DNA of 64,000 nt from Neoechinorhynchus agilis (taxonomy: Eukaryota; Acanthocephala), in contig CM121341.1 of assembly GCA_051530055.1 (NCBI GenBank), positions 14,756,001 through 14,820,000 of the forward strand. Reading direction: 5' to 3'. Below the pieces are notes generated by a model, which saw nothing but the letters and a program-made list of their open reading frames with translations, did not search any database and had not been told where the DNA came from. Positions 12,840 through 23,130 of the stretch are shown in pieces (the first letter of the stretch is position 1; each line of letters opens with the position of its first letter). The position numbers and the translations under genes were made by a program.

Positions 12840-13140
12840 CATGGTAGCGAGCCACAAATGACTCTCTTGGTATACGCAACCCTGATCCCTTCCCAAATTT
12901 GTCCTCTTCTGAACATAAACATCCAATATCCATTCTATCCGCTCTTTCAAAAATCATCGAAAAATGTTTTAAATCGCGTCTTCTTCCACTTCCCAATAAC
13001 AAATTATCGCTCCTACAATTCGGCTTCCGGTCCAAATTTTCTGCAACAAATGCCCTACTTTGCATTTATGACACGCTCCTACATAACCTCGACAATAATC
13101 CCTCTCTCGTCACCCATCACATTCAACTGGATTTAACGAA
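12840..13140 (+). pseudogene. Non-LTR retrotransposon RT fragment
   Basis: The plus strand encodes HPISILSALSKIIEKC, then SLLQFGFRSKFSATNALL and HIQLDLTKAL. This matches the early RT blocks of LINEs (the RPISLLS, QFGFR and LDLSKAFD region). The homology stops abruptly near 13135, just after the first catalytic block, so this is a short 3'-broken relic. The frame is open across about 230 nt. Its neighbour on the right reads from the other strand and is a different element. Confidence 0.7.
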
Positions 13141-13610
13141 GGCATTACCTCATTGTTGTGATCAGAAGCAGTATAGAATCTATTCTGGATTAGTCGATTA
13201 AGCTTTCGAATATGGCGATTGAAAATAGCTTTTTCTTCAATATCCATATGATCTTTGACACAGAACCCTACAAGTTGACAATATTCTGAACTTATCCATC
13301 TATTGGCATTCTCTAGGCAGTTATTATAGGAGATCGAATTGTTTTTGACATTGTTGACCATACATGAAATAGTATTATCAAGCATGCGCTCCATCATGTT
13401 CTTTTTCCGTAGCGAATTGTCAAAACCAAAAGCAGGTGATCTTAGATGAAGGAAACTTGGAAAAACACCATGGTTTTTACAGTCCCTTAAGAAATCATTC
13501 AACCAATAAATAATTCTTACTTCAATTCCTTTGCTTTCACTTAACAATGAATGGAAACTCACTAAGACTGACTGGAAAAAACTTTTACAGTTCTGTACCA
13601 GATTTTCCAA
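13141..13610 (-). pseudogene. Open frame of unknown origin, perhaps PLE N-terminal region
   Basis: A 150-codon minus-strand frame, basic and Asn-rich, containing EEKAIFNRHIRKLNRLIQN. That resembles helical N-terminal regions of Penelope-like ORFs, but I cannot prove it. It runs into the neighbouring LINE relic at its 3' side and ends at 13610, where a plus-strand PLE RT begins. The two may be oppositely oriented pieces of one insertion. No splice sites or signal peptide were seen. Confidence 0.35.
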
Positions 13611-13617
13611 TTTTCGA

Positions 13618-14340
13618 TTCTAGGGATGCGACTATGACCAAAAAGATGGCTTGGCAATGGGAAGTCCTCTAGCTCCTATCTTAGCTGAGTTACATATGAG
13701 GCAATGGGAATCTGATTTCTTAAAGGCTATCCCTGGGATCGCATTGTGGGTTAGATATGTGGACGATACCTTCATATTGCTAGACTCTTCTGCCTGTCTC
13801 CTGAGGAGCTTCACAATCAGCTGAATGGTAAGGATGAACACATACAGTGGACAATGGACATTGAGGAACGAGGATATTTTTCGTTTCTCGATGTATCCAT
13901 TAAACGAAGGGAGAATTCATACACAACGAGCGTGTATAAGAAATATGGTGTCCCGCGTCGTTTTGTTCCATGGAGTTCAATGCAACTGCAAAAATACAAA
14001 ATGTCTAGGATTAGATATTTATTTCACAGAGCTTTTACACACTGTAGTGATGAATTTATACGGGATGAGGAGCTTAATTTCCTGTTCGACTTGTCGGGCA
14101 GACTCGGTTATCCTCTACATTTGGTAAAAAGATGCCTTGAAGGAGTGAGACACAGCCACGGAAGGGTTTCTAATGTGAAGAAAGAGAAGATCAGATCGAT
14201 TTTGATAACACACAAGTGTTATTACGAAATCACGATCTATTCAGTCGTGTGGTCATGGAAGCTGTGTATATCCAGTCGTCATCCATTTTTGATGGAAACA
14301 AGCCAGATTACAGATTGAAGCTTTGGATTCCACCCGATAA
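13618..14340 (+). pseudogene. Penelope-like element reverse transcriptase fragment
   Basis: The plus strand encodes KDGLAMGSPLAPILAELHM and then LWVRYVDDTFILL (about 13640-13795). These are the palm motifs of Penelope-like RT, with YVDD as the metal-binding box. After a frameshift near 13815 the frame continues with EERGYFSFLDVSIKR, the conserved block that follows the palm in PLEs. The N-terminal RT and the GIY-YIG nuclease are missing or too eroded to see. The hammerhead-like tail at 14391 is probably this copy's 3' end. Confidence 0.8.
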
Positions 14341-14390
14341 GATCAACGTGTGATAGTTTTGGCATTCCCTACCTCTCTTTTTAGAATTCG

Positions 14391-14422
14391 CTGAAGAAGA
14401 TCCTAGTTTGGATCGAAATATT
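14391..14422 (+). ncRNA. Hammerhead-ribozyme-like core in PLE 3' tail
   Basis: CTGAAGA at 14391-14397 is followed by GATCC and GGATC pairing across a short loop, then GAAATATT. It sits just downstream of the PLE RT fragment, the position where PLE hammerheads occur. One extra base precedes the stem, as in the other copies. Confidence 0.5.
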
Positions 14423-14856
14423 CAATCAATAAATTAATTCTTACTTCAATTCCCATATCTCAAACATATGGATTTTATTTTCAACAATATAAACTTTAAT
14501 TGCTGATGTCAAACAGCAACCGAAGGAGTTACATTGGGAATCAAACAAGGCCAAAGTTTCGCTTTACGCATTAGTTACTATTCCTTTTCACCTTAAATAC
14601 ACGGTTTATGTAATAAAAACTTCAAATGCTATCTAATCCAAACATTTTGTAAGGATTTCTTTTTCGTTCGGCATTTATTAAACATTGCTCTGGTAGGCAA
14701 CACAATAAAATTTAAGGCTTTAGAATATAGCTGCCTGAGCAATGCAATATCGTAATCTCAGCATCGTCGGTCGCTCACATTCAATATAGAATTTAATGAA
14801 AGTTAAGGAATTAAATAATTGATTCTAACTAAGGGGCTTAATCTAAAGTTAATTAC

Positions 14857-15870
14857 TCAACTGAGTCTCGGGATTTTGATCTTCGATAACACACGCATGA
14901 ACGCATCCTCCTCTGCAGCATTCATCGGTCTCTCTTGGTACTCATTTCTTGGCACAATGGTAATATTCTCTGCTGAAGCCGTTGATGGGGTTTTCTGTAT
15001 TTCCGAGTTTACAATAGTTTGAAATGTTGAAGACAGCATTTCTGCATATTTTCTACTGATTGTATTCATAAGATCCGGAATCTTAAGAATTTGTGCCTCT
15101 ACCGATCCGATAGACTTTTCGAGCGATGAAGCCTCAGCTTGTCCGAGTTTATGCTCAGCTTTCGTGTCGAAGGTGAGAAAGTCAACACTGTCGTCGAATG
15201 GGGTCATCCCTGGATCCAGTTCGAGCCGAATAAAAGAAGACATGCTGGTCAATGCCGAGGCAGACTGTTCAGCTGTACTGCCCGATGAAGCAGTAAAGGA
15301 TTCTTCGGTACTAAATCGAGTTGTAGATTCCGAAGTTGACAGGACGGTTGATTCGGCTGTGGTAGCGTCCGAAGTAGCTTCCGACATTGAGTCCGAAGTT
15401 ATCTGTTCAGTTGTCGTTGTCGAATCTGTTTCGTATATTTCTTCAATACAAAAAGTCATGTCCCTTGGTAGATCTAAGAGAAGATCATTATTAACGACTA
15501 AAACCTTAACTTGAAATCTCACCGAATTTGTGAACAGCCTCGGCTACCTTCCTGGCGATGTAGGATTTGCAACATGACGTTCCGAGGCGAGCAGGTCGTG
15601 TGATGCATGCCCTCAATCCCTGAGGGGAATTCAATGATTCACTCATGAACTCATAAAGAAGAACTTTCTCCTCCTCAGTCAGACCAGTGGAGCCTTTTTG
15701 AATTTAAAGGTAAATGGAAACTTAAAAAGTGATCTACTAACTGAATTTGATGCTTGGTTGATTTTGTGCCTTCGTCCTGCTCACGATTAAGCAAATCAGA
15801 GCAAGTGTAATAAAAACTGAATTACTAAAATGTTAAACGAAGAAATACAAGAATAAAGGTTACCTTTCAT
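14857..15870 (-). CDS. Secreted mucin-like paralogue 1 (short, inverted copy)
   Basis: Four exons on the minus strand: 15870-15864, 15816-15742, 15693-15523 and 15473-14857, all phase-matched, giving 289 residues. The first codons are split after ATGAAAG. The second exon completes a signal peptide (hydrophobic core ALICLIV) with likely cleavage after TKA. The N-terminal domain has TGLTEEEKVLLYEF and RACITRP, a CC pair, YIARKVAEAVHKF and FCIEEIYETD. The Ser/Thr/Glu repeat is short, about 60 residues. The C-terminal half is diverged: it has a Phe/Asp-rich linker and ENITIVPRNEYQERPMNAAE but lacks the KR cleavage motif of the longer copies. It is the only copy in reverse orientation and has no myotubularin-like neighbour. 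Function unknown; a secreted glycoprotein is inferred. Confidence 0.8.
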
Positions 15871-15976
15871 TTGTTATCGATGGATTGAAGGCGCAACAGA
15901 CACCAAAGTAAAGAGCATCGTTTTTACTAGTCGGGGTTTGAACAAGTCACATTGAACGAAGGTTGTTTTCTATTTG

Positions 15977-15983
15977 CTTTATA
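15977..15983 (-). promoter_or_regulatory. TATA-like box of mucin paralogue 1
   Basis: TATAAAG on the minus strand, about 113 nt before the start codon, in flanking sequence shared by all five paralogues. Confidence 0.45.
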
Positions 15984-16149
15984 AGATTTCAACAAGAGAG
16001 TGATAGTACACGATGGAAAATTAACGACTCATTTTTCACTCGGTTTTATCAAACATGGAAAATTCAATTTCAGTCTACTTTTTAGAGACTCGTCGCGCAA
16101 TCATTTATTATAATTTAATGTTGCTTTACCGAGACTTTGTCTTTTAAAT

Positions 16150-16272
16150 ATGGAAAAGAAGATTTTGGGATTAAAGCTTTCAGTGAGATTAATAATAAGC
16201 AGTTGTATAAGAAAAGATATAAGCGGTTGCCTCATTTTTCGAGGAGGCTCTACGACGCCGAATGTTTTTTAA
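16150..16272 (+). other. Conserved small ORF divergent from the mucin gene
   Basis: A 40-residue frame starting MEKKILGLKLS and containing RLIISSCIRKDI is kept, divergently oriented, upstream of several mucin paralogues. In the copies at 46 and 54 kb it is part of a 113-codon frame. It may simply be flanking sequence copied with the genes. I recognise no family. Confidence 0.35.
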
Positions 16273-16489
16273 AGTGCTAACTTTTCATTGTTGACTCTTT
16301 CATGGCATCCACGGAGAAAATTCTATACTATTTGCTGTCTCAAAAAATTTATATTGTCTATGGAATGAGTCGATAGAAGGGAAAACACTCCTTTCTTTAG
16401 GTAGTTTTGTCACACCGGATTAAAATTCACTGATTTATTTCCGATATTTAGTCGGATAATTCCGACATTATCAAGGTTTGTCATTTCTT

Positions 16490-16885
16490 GTAGGAATGCT
16501 CCTGCGCTCCGCCATACCAAACACCCCGATTGTCTCGATGTCTCTGCAATTTTTCTAAAATGCAGTTTGTACTCCGTAACTGACGCTCTCGTTAGATTTT
16601 CTAAATATTCGTCAGTAAATGAGTTTCGCTTTTTCGACTTGATGTTAGCAATTTTTTGGAAAATCCAGTTTCACGAACGTAGGCACTTCCAAACATTGTC
16701 AACATCTTTTTACAGCATTTCGACATTTGTGGAGATTCGTCATCAAGAACTTTGTGTTGCTCAAGAATATCCATATTATGTTGCATTGCATTTATTTCAA
16801 GCTTTACCGCACCTTCATATTCTACCAACATCTTCATAACTTTTGCTACAATGCAAATATAAACAGGTGAATGGATTTTCAGCAA
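16490..16885 (-). pseudogene. hAT-type (ZBED/FAM200-like) transposase C-terminal relic
   Basis: The minus strand encodes MLTMFGSAYVRETGFSK followed, after a frame change, by LENLTRASVTEYKLHF. This is the dimerisation end of hAT-family transposases of the ZBED/FAM200 group (usual motif MFGSxYxCExxFS, then a RLTxEHL helix). The cysteine of the motif is replaced and the frame is broken, so it is a relic. Upstream residues (EINAMQHNMDILEQHK) fit the preceding helix. Terminal inverted repeats were not found. Confidence 0.6.
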
Positions 16886-17188
16886 AAAGTAACAACTAAG
16901 ACCGCGAATGTCTTTATTATGAGCTTAGAAATTCAATTTTAACTTTTCTAATCATATGCTGAACTGCTCAATTTTTACTAGATCATGGAATTCATGTGCA
17001 GGCTTTAAAAGTACGTAAAATTTGACTGATTGATAAGTCAAGTCCAACTTATTTTCACAAACACTGATTCCCTTCATTAAAGTTTCTATCATTTGATTTT
17101 TCCTTTTGTCATGAGCAGAGTTACAGCAGAGTTACAACAACTTTTTTATATTCACCCTCGCACGCTATCACTACCACTATATATCAAA

Positions 17189-17764
17189 ATTATGAAAAGC
17201 CTCTTTTCCCAACACCCTCATGTTTTATTCCAGATTTATTATCGAACGGAAAATGGGTGTTTTATTTATTTCTCGCTTCAAACTTTCGACGCCAACATGC
17301 GTGGTATATAGGATGTTGTGCCGGCTATGCAAGAACGAAGGACGGACAACGTCCTACGTTGGCAAGACGGAAAGAATATTTTACGTGCGCGCAATCCGAC
17401 AGCTCCGTCATACCGATCGACCCCATGGGCTACCCATTTCGCTACCTCTCACGTTTGTGCCAGCCCAGTCTTCGAGATTGAGGTGATGCACAAGGCATCC
17501 GATCCGGTGGATCTCTCGATTGCCGAAGCGCTATGCATTAATCGTGAGAGAGTAGTGGGATTGAGTGGGGTTACGAGCAGCAAGGACGGACACAACGAGG
17601 CAGAGGGGATGCTCAATAAGAGGGATGAGCTGACGGACAGCGTTGCCCTCCTCTGATTCCTTTTCAGATAATCGAAGAAAAAGCTTCCTGACGAAGACGC
17701 AAGGCGTCGAAAATTTGAAGCAAGAAATAAATAAAACACACATTTTCCGTTCGATAATAAATCT
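17189..17764 (+). mobile_element. 5'-truncated Penelope-like element, GIY-YIG end
   Basis: Inserted into the LTR. The plus strand encodes, with frameshifts, LCRLCKNEGRTTSYVGKTER and then FEIEVMHKASDPVDLSIAEAL. This is the GIY-YIG endonuclease of Penelope-like elements with its Cys pair. The 3' end (17697-17762) is repeated in inverted orientation at the 5' end (17231-17296): 66 bp with four mismatches by eye. An inverted piece at the 5' end is typical of PLE insertions. Confidence 0.8.
17683..17721 (+). ncRNA. Hammerhead-ribozyme-like motif in PLE 3' end
   Basis: Stem I is gcttc (17683-17687) with gaagc (17717-17721). The core box CTGACGA is 17688-17694. Stem II is gacgc (17696-17700) with gcgtc (17704-17708). 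Then comes GAAA (17709-17712) and a four-base self-complementary AATT in place of stem III. A minimal palindromic stem III is a known trait of PLE-associated hammerheads reported to cleave as dimers. One unpaired base (17695) lies between the core box and stem II. Confidence 0.6.
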
Positions 17765-17852
17765 GGAACTATATATATCATGTGTATTTGCTTCACCATG
17801 CAAATCATGGCATCTGCGTCACTATGCAAATCACTACATCTTCTCCCCCTCA

Positions 17853-19302
17853 TCATCTGAACCTTTGGGGAGGACGTCTTATTCGACTACTTCGCAGTAT
17901 TATTTCAGTCGGTTTTCCCTTCTCGTGATCTCTTACATCGTCATTATCTTCATCGTTTCGCTCGTTCATCGACTGCTGCTCGTCCTTTATTGCCTTTGCA
18001 GTTTCGTTTTCCACCATTTCGCTTTCTGGCTCATTTTTGACATTCCCGTCATTTTCTCGTGGTCTTACGAAATCTCCATGCATTCTTTCTTCGATACCAT
18101 ATTCGTTAGTGATTCGATATGATACCGGACCGGTACGTCTCGTGATCATTCCTTCCCCCCCTCCCCCATCTTTCATCTTTGGGCCTTCTATACCATATCG
18201 TTTGATTGTCTTTAAACTCTCGTAATTTTCTGGCTGATTTGCTACCATGGTTCAATTCACTCATCTCGTTTTCCGATCTGATATTGTCGAAAACTGTGGG
18301 CAGGCGCCTTCGTAACATTAAGGTTGCTGGTGACACTCCGGTGACACTATTCTCAGTGTTTCGGTAATTCTCTAAAAACTCCCATATTTCGTCTTGAGTT
18401 TCCATTCTCATCTTTTGTTCTTTGAATGTTCCCACCATTACTTCTAGGTATGGACTCGAAGTTCCATGCTTTGTCCCTCTAGTTTGACTGAACTTTCCAA
18501 ACTCCTCGGATTTGAATTGCGAACCGTTATCTGTTATAATTTTACTTGGGACTCCAAAACGGGCGAAACAATCTTTCAACCGGACTATTATATTGCTTGT
18601 CGTCGCTTTGCCATTAACGTTCCAGATCTCGACCCATTTGCTTGTGGCATCGACCAGAATCAAATACATTTTATTGTGAACAGGCCCTGCCAAATCCAAG
18701 TGCAGTCGACTCCAAACTCTTTTCGGTCTATCCCAGGGCATCACTGGTTCTTTTTGTACCATCGGTCTTGTCTTTTGGCAATGCACGCAACGGCCCACAA
18801 ATCTTTCAACATTATCGTCTATCTTCGGCCACCACACATAATGTCGAGTTAGCCTCTTCATTGATTCTATGCCCGGGTGACCTCTATGCAAATGTGTGAG
18901 TACTGTGCTGCGTAGACATTCTGGTACAATAATTTTATGCTGCCACATAACCAATCCATTCTCCTCTGAGAGTTCATCTTTCCTATCCCAAAAAGCTTTT
19001 TCGACTTCCTTGATGTTCATGGTCCAGGCATACCTCAAGAATCCTTTTGTCTTCCTCAGAGTTCCATCTTCCTTAGTTGCTTGTCGAATCACTTGACAAG
19101 AAAGATTCAACTGTTCCGCGTACTGTTGCTGCGCCGCTTCAAGTATCTTTATGTCCACCGTGTTATCACTTATCTTCGCTGTTCCATTTGGCATTCTCGA
19201 CAAACAATCCGCATACAAGTTGCTTTTTCCTTTGACATAGCGTATTTGATAATCGTACTCGTTAAGCAGTAATGCCCAACGAACTAACCTGCCGTTAGTC
19301 AT
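17853..19302 (-). pseudogene. Ty3/gypsy RNase H end, integrase and C-terminal region
   Basis: From 19302 the minus strand reads the RNase H tail (VRWALLLNEYDYQIRYVKG, DCLSRMP). It continues with the HHCC zinc finger (HLHRGHPGIE, CVHC), then HLDLAGP and ITDNGSQF, two of the acidic integrase positions. The region where the catalytic Glu should be is altered (VMVGTFKEQ). A frameshift near 18250 leads to the GPVSYRI motif and a charged C-terminus in another frame (18248-17853). The upstream junction shows that gag to RT has been deleted. Confidence 0.85.
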
Positions 19303-19458
19303 CTTACTAAGATCACGCTTTTCCCTCCGATTCTCATCCTCTCCAAACGGTCGGAACGTCGATATTTATGCTTCTCTTTTTTTCTGATCCACCAAAAGCT
19401 CGATGAGTCTGGCCTGCTGCTTCACTATTTGTTTTGTCCCATCGCTGTCACCATTAAA

Positions 19459-19596
19459 TGTCATGAGCAGAGTTACAGCAGAGTTACAACAACTTTTTTA
19501 TATTCACCCTCGCACGCTATCACTACCACTATATATCATGTGTATTTGCTTCACCATGCAAATCATGGCATCTGCGTCACTACGCAAATCACTACA
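19459..19596 (-). repeat. 5' LTR of the deleted Ty3/gypsy element
   Basis: 138 bp, beginning TG and ending CA. Adjacent to target duplication ccttt (19597-19601). Confidence 0.88.
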
Positions 19597-19601
19597 CCTT
19601 T

Positions 19602-21180
19602 GCAATTTTAAATTAAATTTATTAAGGTGATCCGTGATGTCAGTAAGAAATACGAGCAAGTTGATAAACTTTACTGTTTACAGGTACTTCAACTCCTTCT
19701 TGGATGTAACCATGAGAAGTATTTTGACACACAATTAGATCAATAGTATTGTCACTACTTTCTCCTTCCTGAGCGAACGATCATCGGCACGGAATATAAA
19801 ATCACTATAATTGTTAGCGTATTCTCCTTACAATGTCTCAAAACTGCCAGTGATTTAAAGGATTTGCATGAATAAAGTTTACAATTTTAACAACAATACC
19901 CAGCGTAGGATACAACAGCGAACGAAGATAACGAAATTCATTTGATTCAGGATCAGACAATAAAGGAGTTGGGTCTGCGACGTAATTCTTGTTCTGCTTT
20001 GATCGTTTTTCCAATCCACGACGTTTCCGATGGAGTTTAGTGCATACTCCTCACGAAGACATGAGATTTTCATTGAGGATTGAGTACTATTGTGGTTACA
20101 ACGGCACGTAATTCCTAGGAAGTTAAGAGATGTTGCATCATGATTTCCCCGTCTTCAATCCTATCTTGCTCATGACACTGTGGATTCATAATAAAATACC
20201 TTGGCCTAATCCTCGTATCGAGGGAAGCCAACGATATGTAACCAGTGGCCTTCATTCTTTTAAAGCCGACTTCAGAACTCGCAACAGCCTATTGCCGCTC
20301 ATAAAGCACCAAATGCCTTCTTCCAAGGAAGGAAACCAACAATTACTAGATCCAGACAGCTCAGGTTTCATTTATCGACCAATAAGAAAGGATCACTATG
20401 TCTCCAAGATTACGGCAATTCCGTTAATCACTAGACAGGCAATCTAAGCGAATTTTATTACACCACTACTAGACACGAAGAAAGATGTCAAAATAATAAA
20501 GATTAAAGCTACTTCGTTCAGGAACGGTACATTGAAAATTGTTTTTACACGCCAAAATGAGATGGATGATTTTGAATATTTTTCGAAGAAACGATTAGAT
20601 TCGAAAGCAGTAACCTTTTCATCTTTCAAAAACGAGATTACATTTATTGCACATAATATATAGAGTTTATCCTCCACGGAAACCATCATGGAATTCGACG
20701 ACCAATTTCACTTTAAATTTTTCTTCAAGCCAAAAAAGGCGGTAAAGGCGATCACAATGGGAATATTCGAATCAGATACAGACTAAATGATGAAATTATG
20801 CCCTCATTGCTGGATTTTCAATGTATAAAAGTCAGTTCCTCTAATAATTCCAACACCGAATCAAATCTCATATGTTCTCAATGTAATATACGCTTCTGAT
20901 TTGCACATTGGATTCAAAACTGTCTGAACAAAGTGCAAAAATGCTACTTCGGCGCGCCCTTGTTTCCAATTATGCGTGGAAGCGTGTTGAGCAGATTCCA
21001 CTCCTGGGAAGTGGATTTCTTTGAATACATTTTCAAATGTGTGGTATGCTAAAATTCCATCGGTTTCGAAAGCATTGACTCTACAGGGGCAATACATTTC
21101 CCGACATAATGATATCGAACAAAGTATCCACTTGGTACGAGGGTAAGAAGAGAAGTTACTACCCTAAAAAGAACCTGAAC
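19602..21180. other. Unrecognised sequence left of the Helitron relic
   Basis: No certain gene. A plus-strand frame at about 20466-20660 (KDVKIIKIKATSFRNG, then VFTRQNEMDDFEYFSKKRL) is open for over 60 codons and looks like protein rather than noise, but I do not recognise it. It may be part of the Helitron or of another element. A frame at 20130-20447 has no motif. Confidence 0.35.
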
Positions 21181-21189
21181 GATGAGATT

Positions 21190-21720
21190 TGTGTTTATCG
21201 TAAACTGTTGAGCTCATGCGACAGATGACCCGGGTTTTAGCAAAGAAGCTCCGAGCGGAAAATTACATTCATCTTCGGGATGTTGTGTTTAATTATGCGG
21301 ATGCGAACCAGCAGGGCCAAATGGTCATCCCGTCATCTACTGTTACTGGAGACACAATGACAGGCGTGAGGAAATACGGACGCCTAGATTAGATCCCTTC
21401 ATTAAAATGCAATCCTAAATGACATAAATTCACTGGTCACCACCTTCAAGGGCGATCATCTAGAATAGATCGACCCAATTTACTTGCCCGCATCTTTCTA
21501 AGACCGCCGTTGTTACTAAGAAGCCAAACGTCTTCGGAGACACGAATTGTTAGGTGTACTCAATAGACTGGGAAAACCGTTGATCGGCCTCATGCACATA
21601 TTTTAGCCGTTGATATAGACAATGTGATTTCTTCATAGAGTTTCTACCTCCATCCGTTAAACCTCTGTGGTTTGACATAGTTGTGAAGAACATGATTCAC
21701 CGGCCTTGTGGGAATGCCAA
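21190..21720 (+). pseudogene. Helitron Rep/helicase relic
   Basis: The plus strand encodes KLRAENYIHLRDVV, then NQQGQMVIPSSTVTG, KYGRLD followed by a stop, KCNPK, DRPNLLARIF, VYSIDWENR and KNMIHRPCGNANI. In this order they match the Helitron-like Rep domain: YxHLRD, the LPSSxxGS region, GxPDxFxTxTCNPxW, and VxxIExQKRGLPHxH, whose two catalytic His are not kept. Several stops and frameshifts make it a dead fragment. No Helitron termini were found. Confidence 0.75.
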
Positions 21721-21928
21721 CATATCGTCGCAGCCAAAATTAGTCTCGGTAAAGCAACATTAAATTATAATAAATGATTGCGCGACGAGCCTCTAAAAAG
21801 TAGACTGAAATTGAATTTTCGATGTTTGATAAAACCGAGTTATGATCAAAAAATGCTATAAAGAAGCCCACAAAGAAAAATGCGTCGTTATCTTTCCATT
21901 GTGTACTATCGCTCTCTTGTTGAAATAT

Positions 21929-21935
21929 TATAAAG
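21929..21935 (+). promoter_or_regulatory. TATA-like box of mucin paralogue 2
   Basis: TATAAAG, 113 nt before the ATG. The spacing and flank are shared with the other paralogues. Confidence 0.5.
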
Positions 21936-22041
21936 CAAATAGAAAATAACCTTCGTTCATTGTGACTTGTTCAAACCCCGGCTAGTAAAAACGATGCTCT
22001 TTACTTTGGTGTCTATAGCGCCCTCGATCCATCGATAAGAA

Positions 22042-23084
22042 ATGAAAGGTAACCTTTATTCTTGTATTTCTTCGTTCAACATTTTAGTAATTAAGTTTTT
22101 ATTACTCTTGCTCTGATTTGCTTAATCGTGGACAGGACAATAGCGCAAAATCAACCAAGCATCAAATTCAGTTAGTAGATTACTTTATATATGTTTTCAT
22201 TTACCTTTAAATTCCAAAAGGCTCCACTGGTCTGACTGAAGAGGAGAAAGTTCTTCTTTATGAGTTCATGAGTGAATCATTGAATTCCCCTCAGGGATTG
22301 AGGGCATGCATCACACGCCCTGCTCGCCTCGGAACGTCCTGTTGCAAATCCTATATCGCCAGGAAGGTAGCCGAGGCTGTTCACCAATTCGGTGAGATAT
22401 ACAGTTAAGGTTTTAGTCGTTAATAATGATCTTCTCTTAGATCTACCAAGGGGCATGACTTTTTGCATTGAAGAAGTATACGAAACAGATTCGACAACGA
22501 CAACTGAACAGATAACTTCGGAAGCAACGTCGGAAGCAACTTCGGCCGCTACCACAGCGCAATCAACTGTCCTGTCAACTTCGGAAACAACGTCGGATGC
22601 CACTTCGGAGGCTACAACAGCGAAATCAACCGTTATGTCAACTTCGGAAGCAACGTCGCAGGCTACCACAGCGGGGACACCCACCACAATCCCGCCGGGC
22701 AATGTCAATGATTTATTCACCTCACCTGAACCTTTACCGGTTGATTTCGTTCCAATAAGAATACTGGATTCACCAGATGAAGACATACTTGACTTCCAAC
22801 CCGACGGGGAAATTAGCAAAGCTGCATTCGAGAAATTGATCACTTTAGTTGACGAACAAATTGAGAAGATTCCATTTTTGATTGAAAATATTAAGAAATC
22901 ATATTCTGAGATCGCAAATTCCACGTTAGGAAGGATGCGTGTCACGGAAACAACAACTTCGGTAGAAGACGATTTCGAGAACTTCCGAGTTGCTTATCCC
23001 AATCAAGATATATCAATGAATGAAGAAGCTGAGGAAATTTTTCTAAGGATTCTTGGAAACTTGGAAGCCCCCGCACTTAATTAG
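22042..23084 (+). CDS. Secreted mucin-like paralogue 2 (short)
   Basis: Exons 22042-22048, 22096-22170, 22221-22391 and 22441-23084 join in phase to 298 residues. The intron before exon 4 is 49 nt, and exon 3 uses an unusual AAAAG acceptor, as in all copies. The signal peptide has core ALICLIV and ends near TIA. The Cys domain carries RACITRP and a CC pair. The repeat is about 75 residues of TSEATS and TTAKSTV type. The C-terminal domain has DFVPIRILDSPDEDILDF, LVDEQIEKIPFLIENIKKSY and FRVAYPNQDISMNEEAEE. The basic cleavage motif found in copies 3-5 is lost (RMRV here). The stop lies only 46 bp from the stop of the convergent myotubularin-like gene. Function unknown. Confidence 0.82.
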
Positions 23085-23130
23085 AAAACGTTGATAATTA
23101 CTAATCTCAGTTCGTAGTTAGAATCATTTA

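Larger units (their letters stand above)
17107..17838 (-). repeat. 3' LTR split by a PLE insertion
   Basis: Matches the LTR at 19459-19596. The left part is 17107 to about 17188 and the right part about 17763-17838. The sequence actatatat appears on both sides of the insert, which fits a target-site duplication. Confidence 0.85.
17102..19601 (-). mobile_element. Deleted Ty3/gypsy LTR retrotransposon with 5-bp TSD
   Basis: The whole element lies on the minus strand. The 5' LTR is 19596-19459 (138 bp). The 3' LTR is 17838-17107, interrupted by a PLE fragment. Both LTRs read TG...CA, and the duplicated target is ccttt at 17102-17106 and 19597-19601. A polypurine tract (AGGGGGAGAAGA in minus sense) directly precedes the 3' LTR. 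A likely primer-binding stretch, TGGTGACAGCGATGGGA, follows the 5' LTR. Only a short 5' leader, the end of RNase H and the integrase remain inside, so most of gag, protease and RT is deleted. Not autonomous. Confidence 0.9.
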
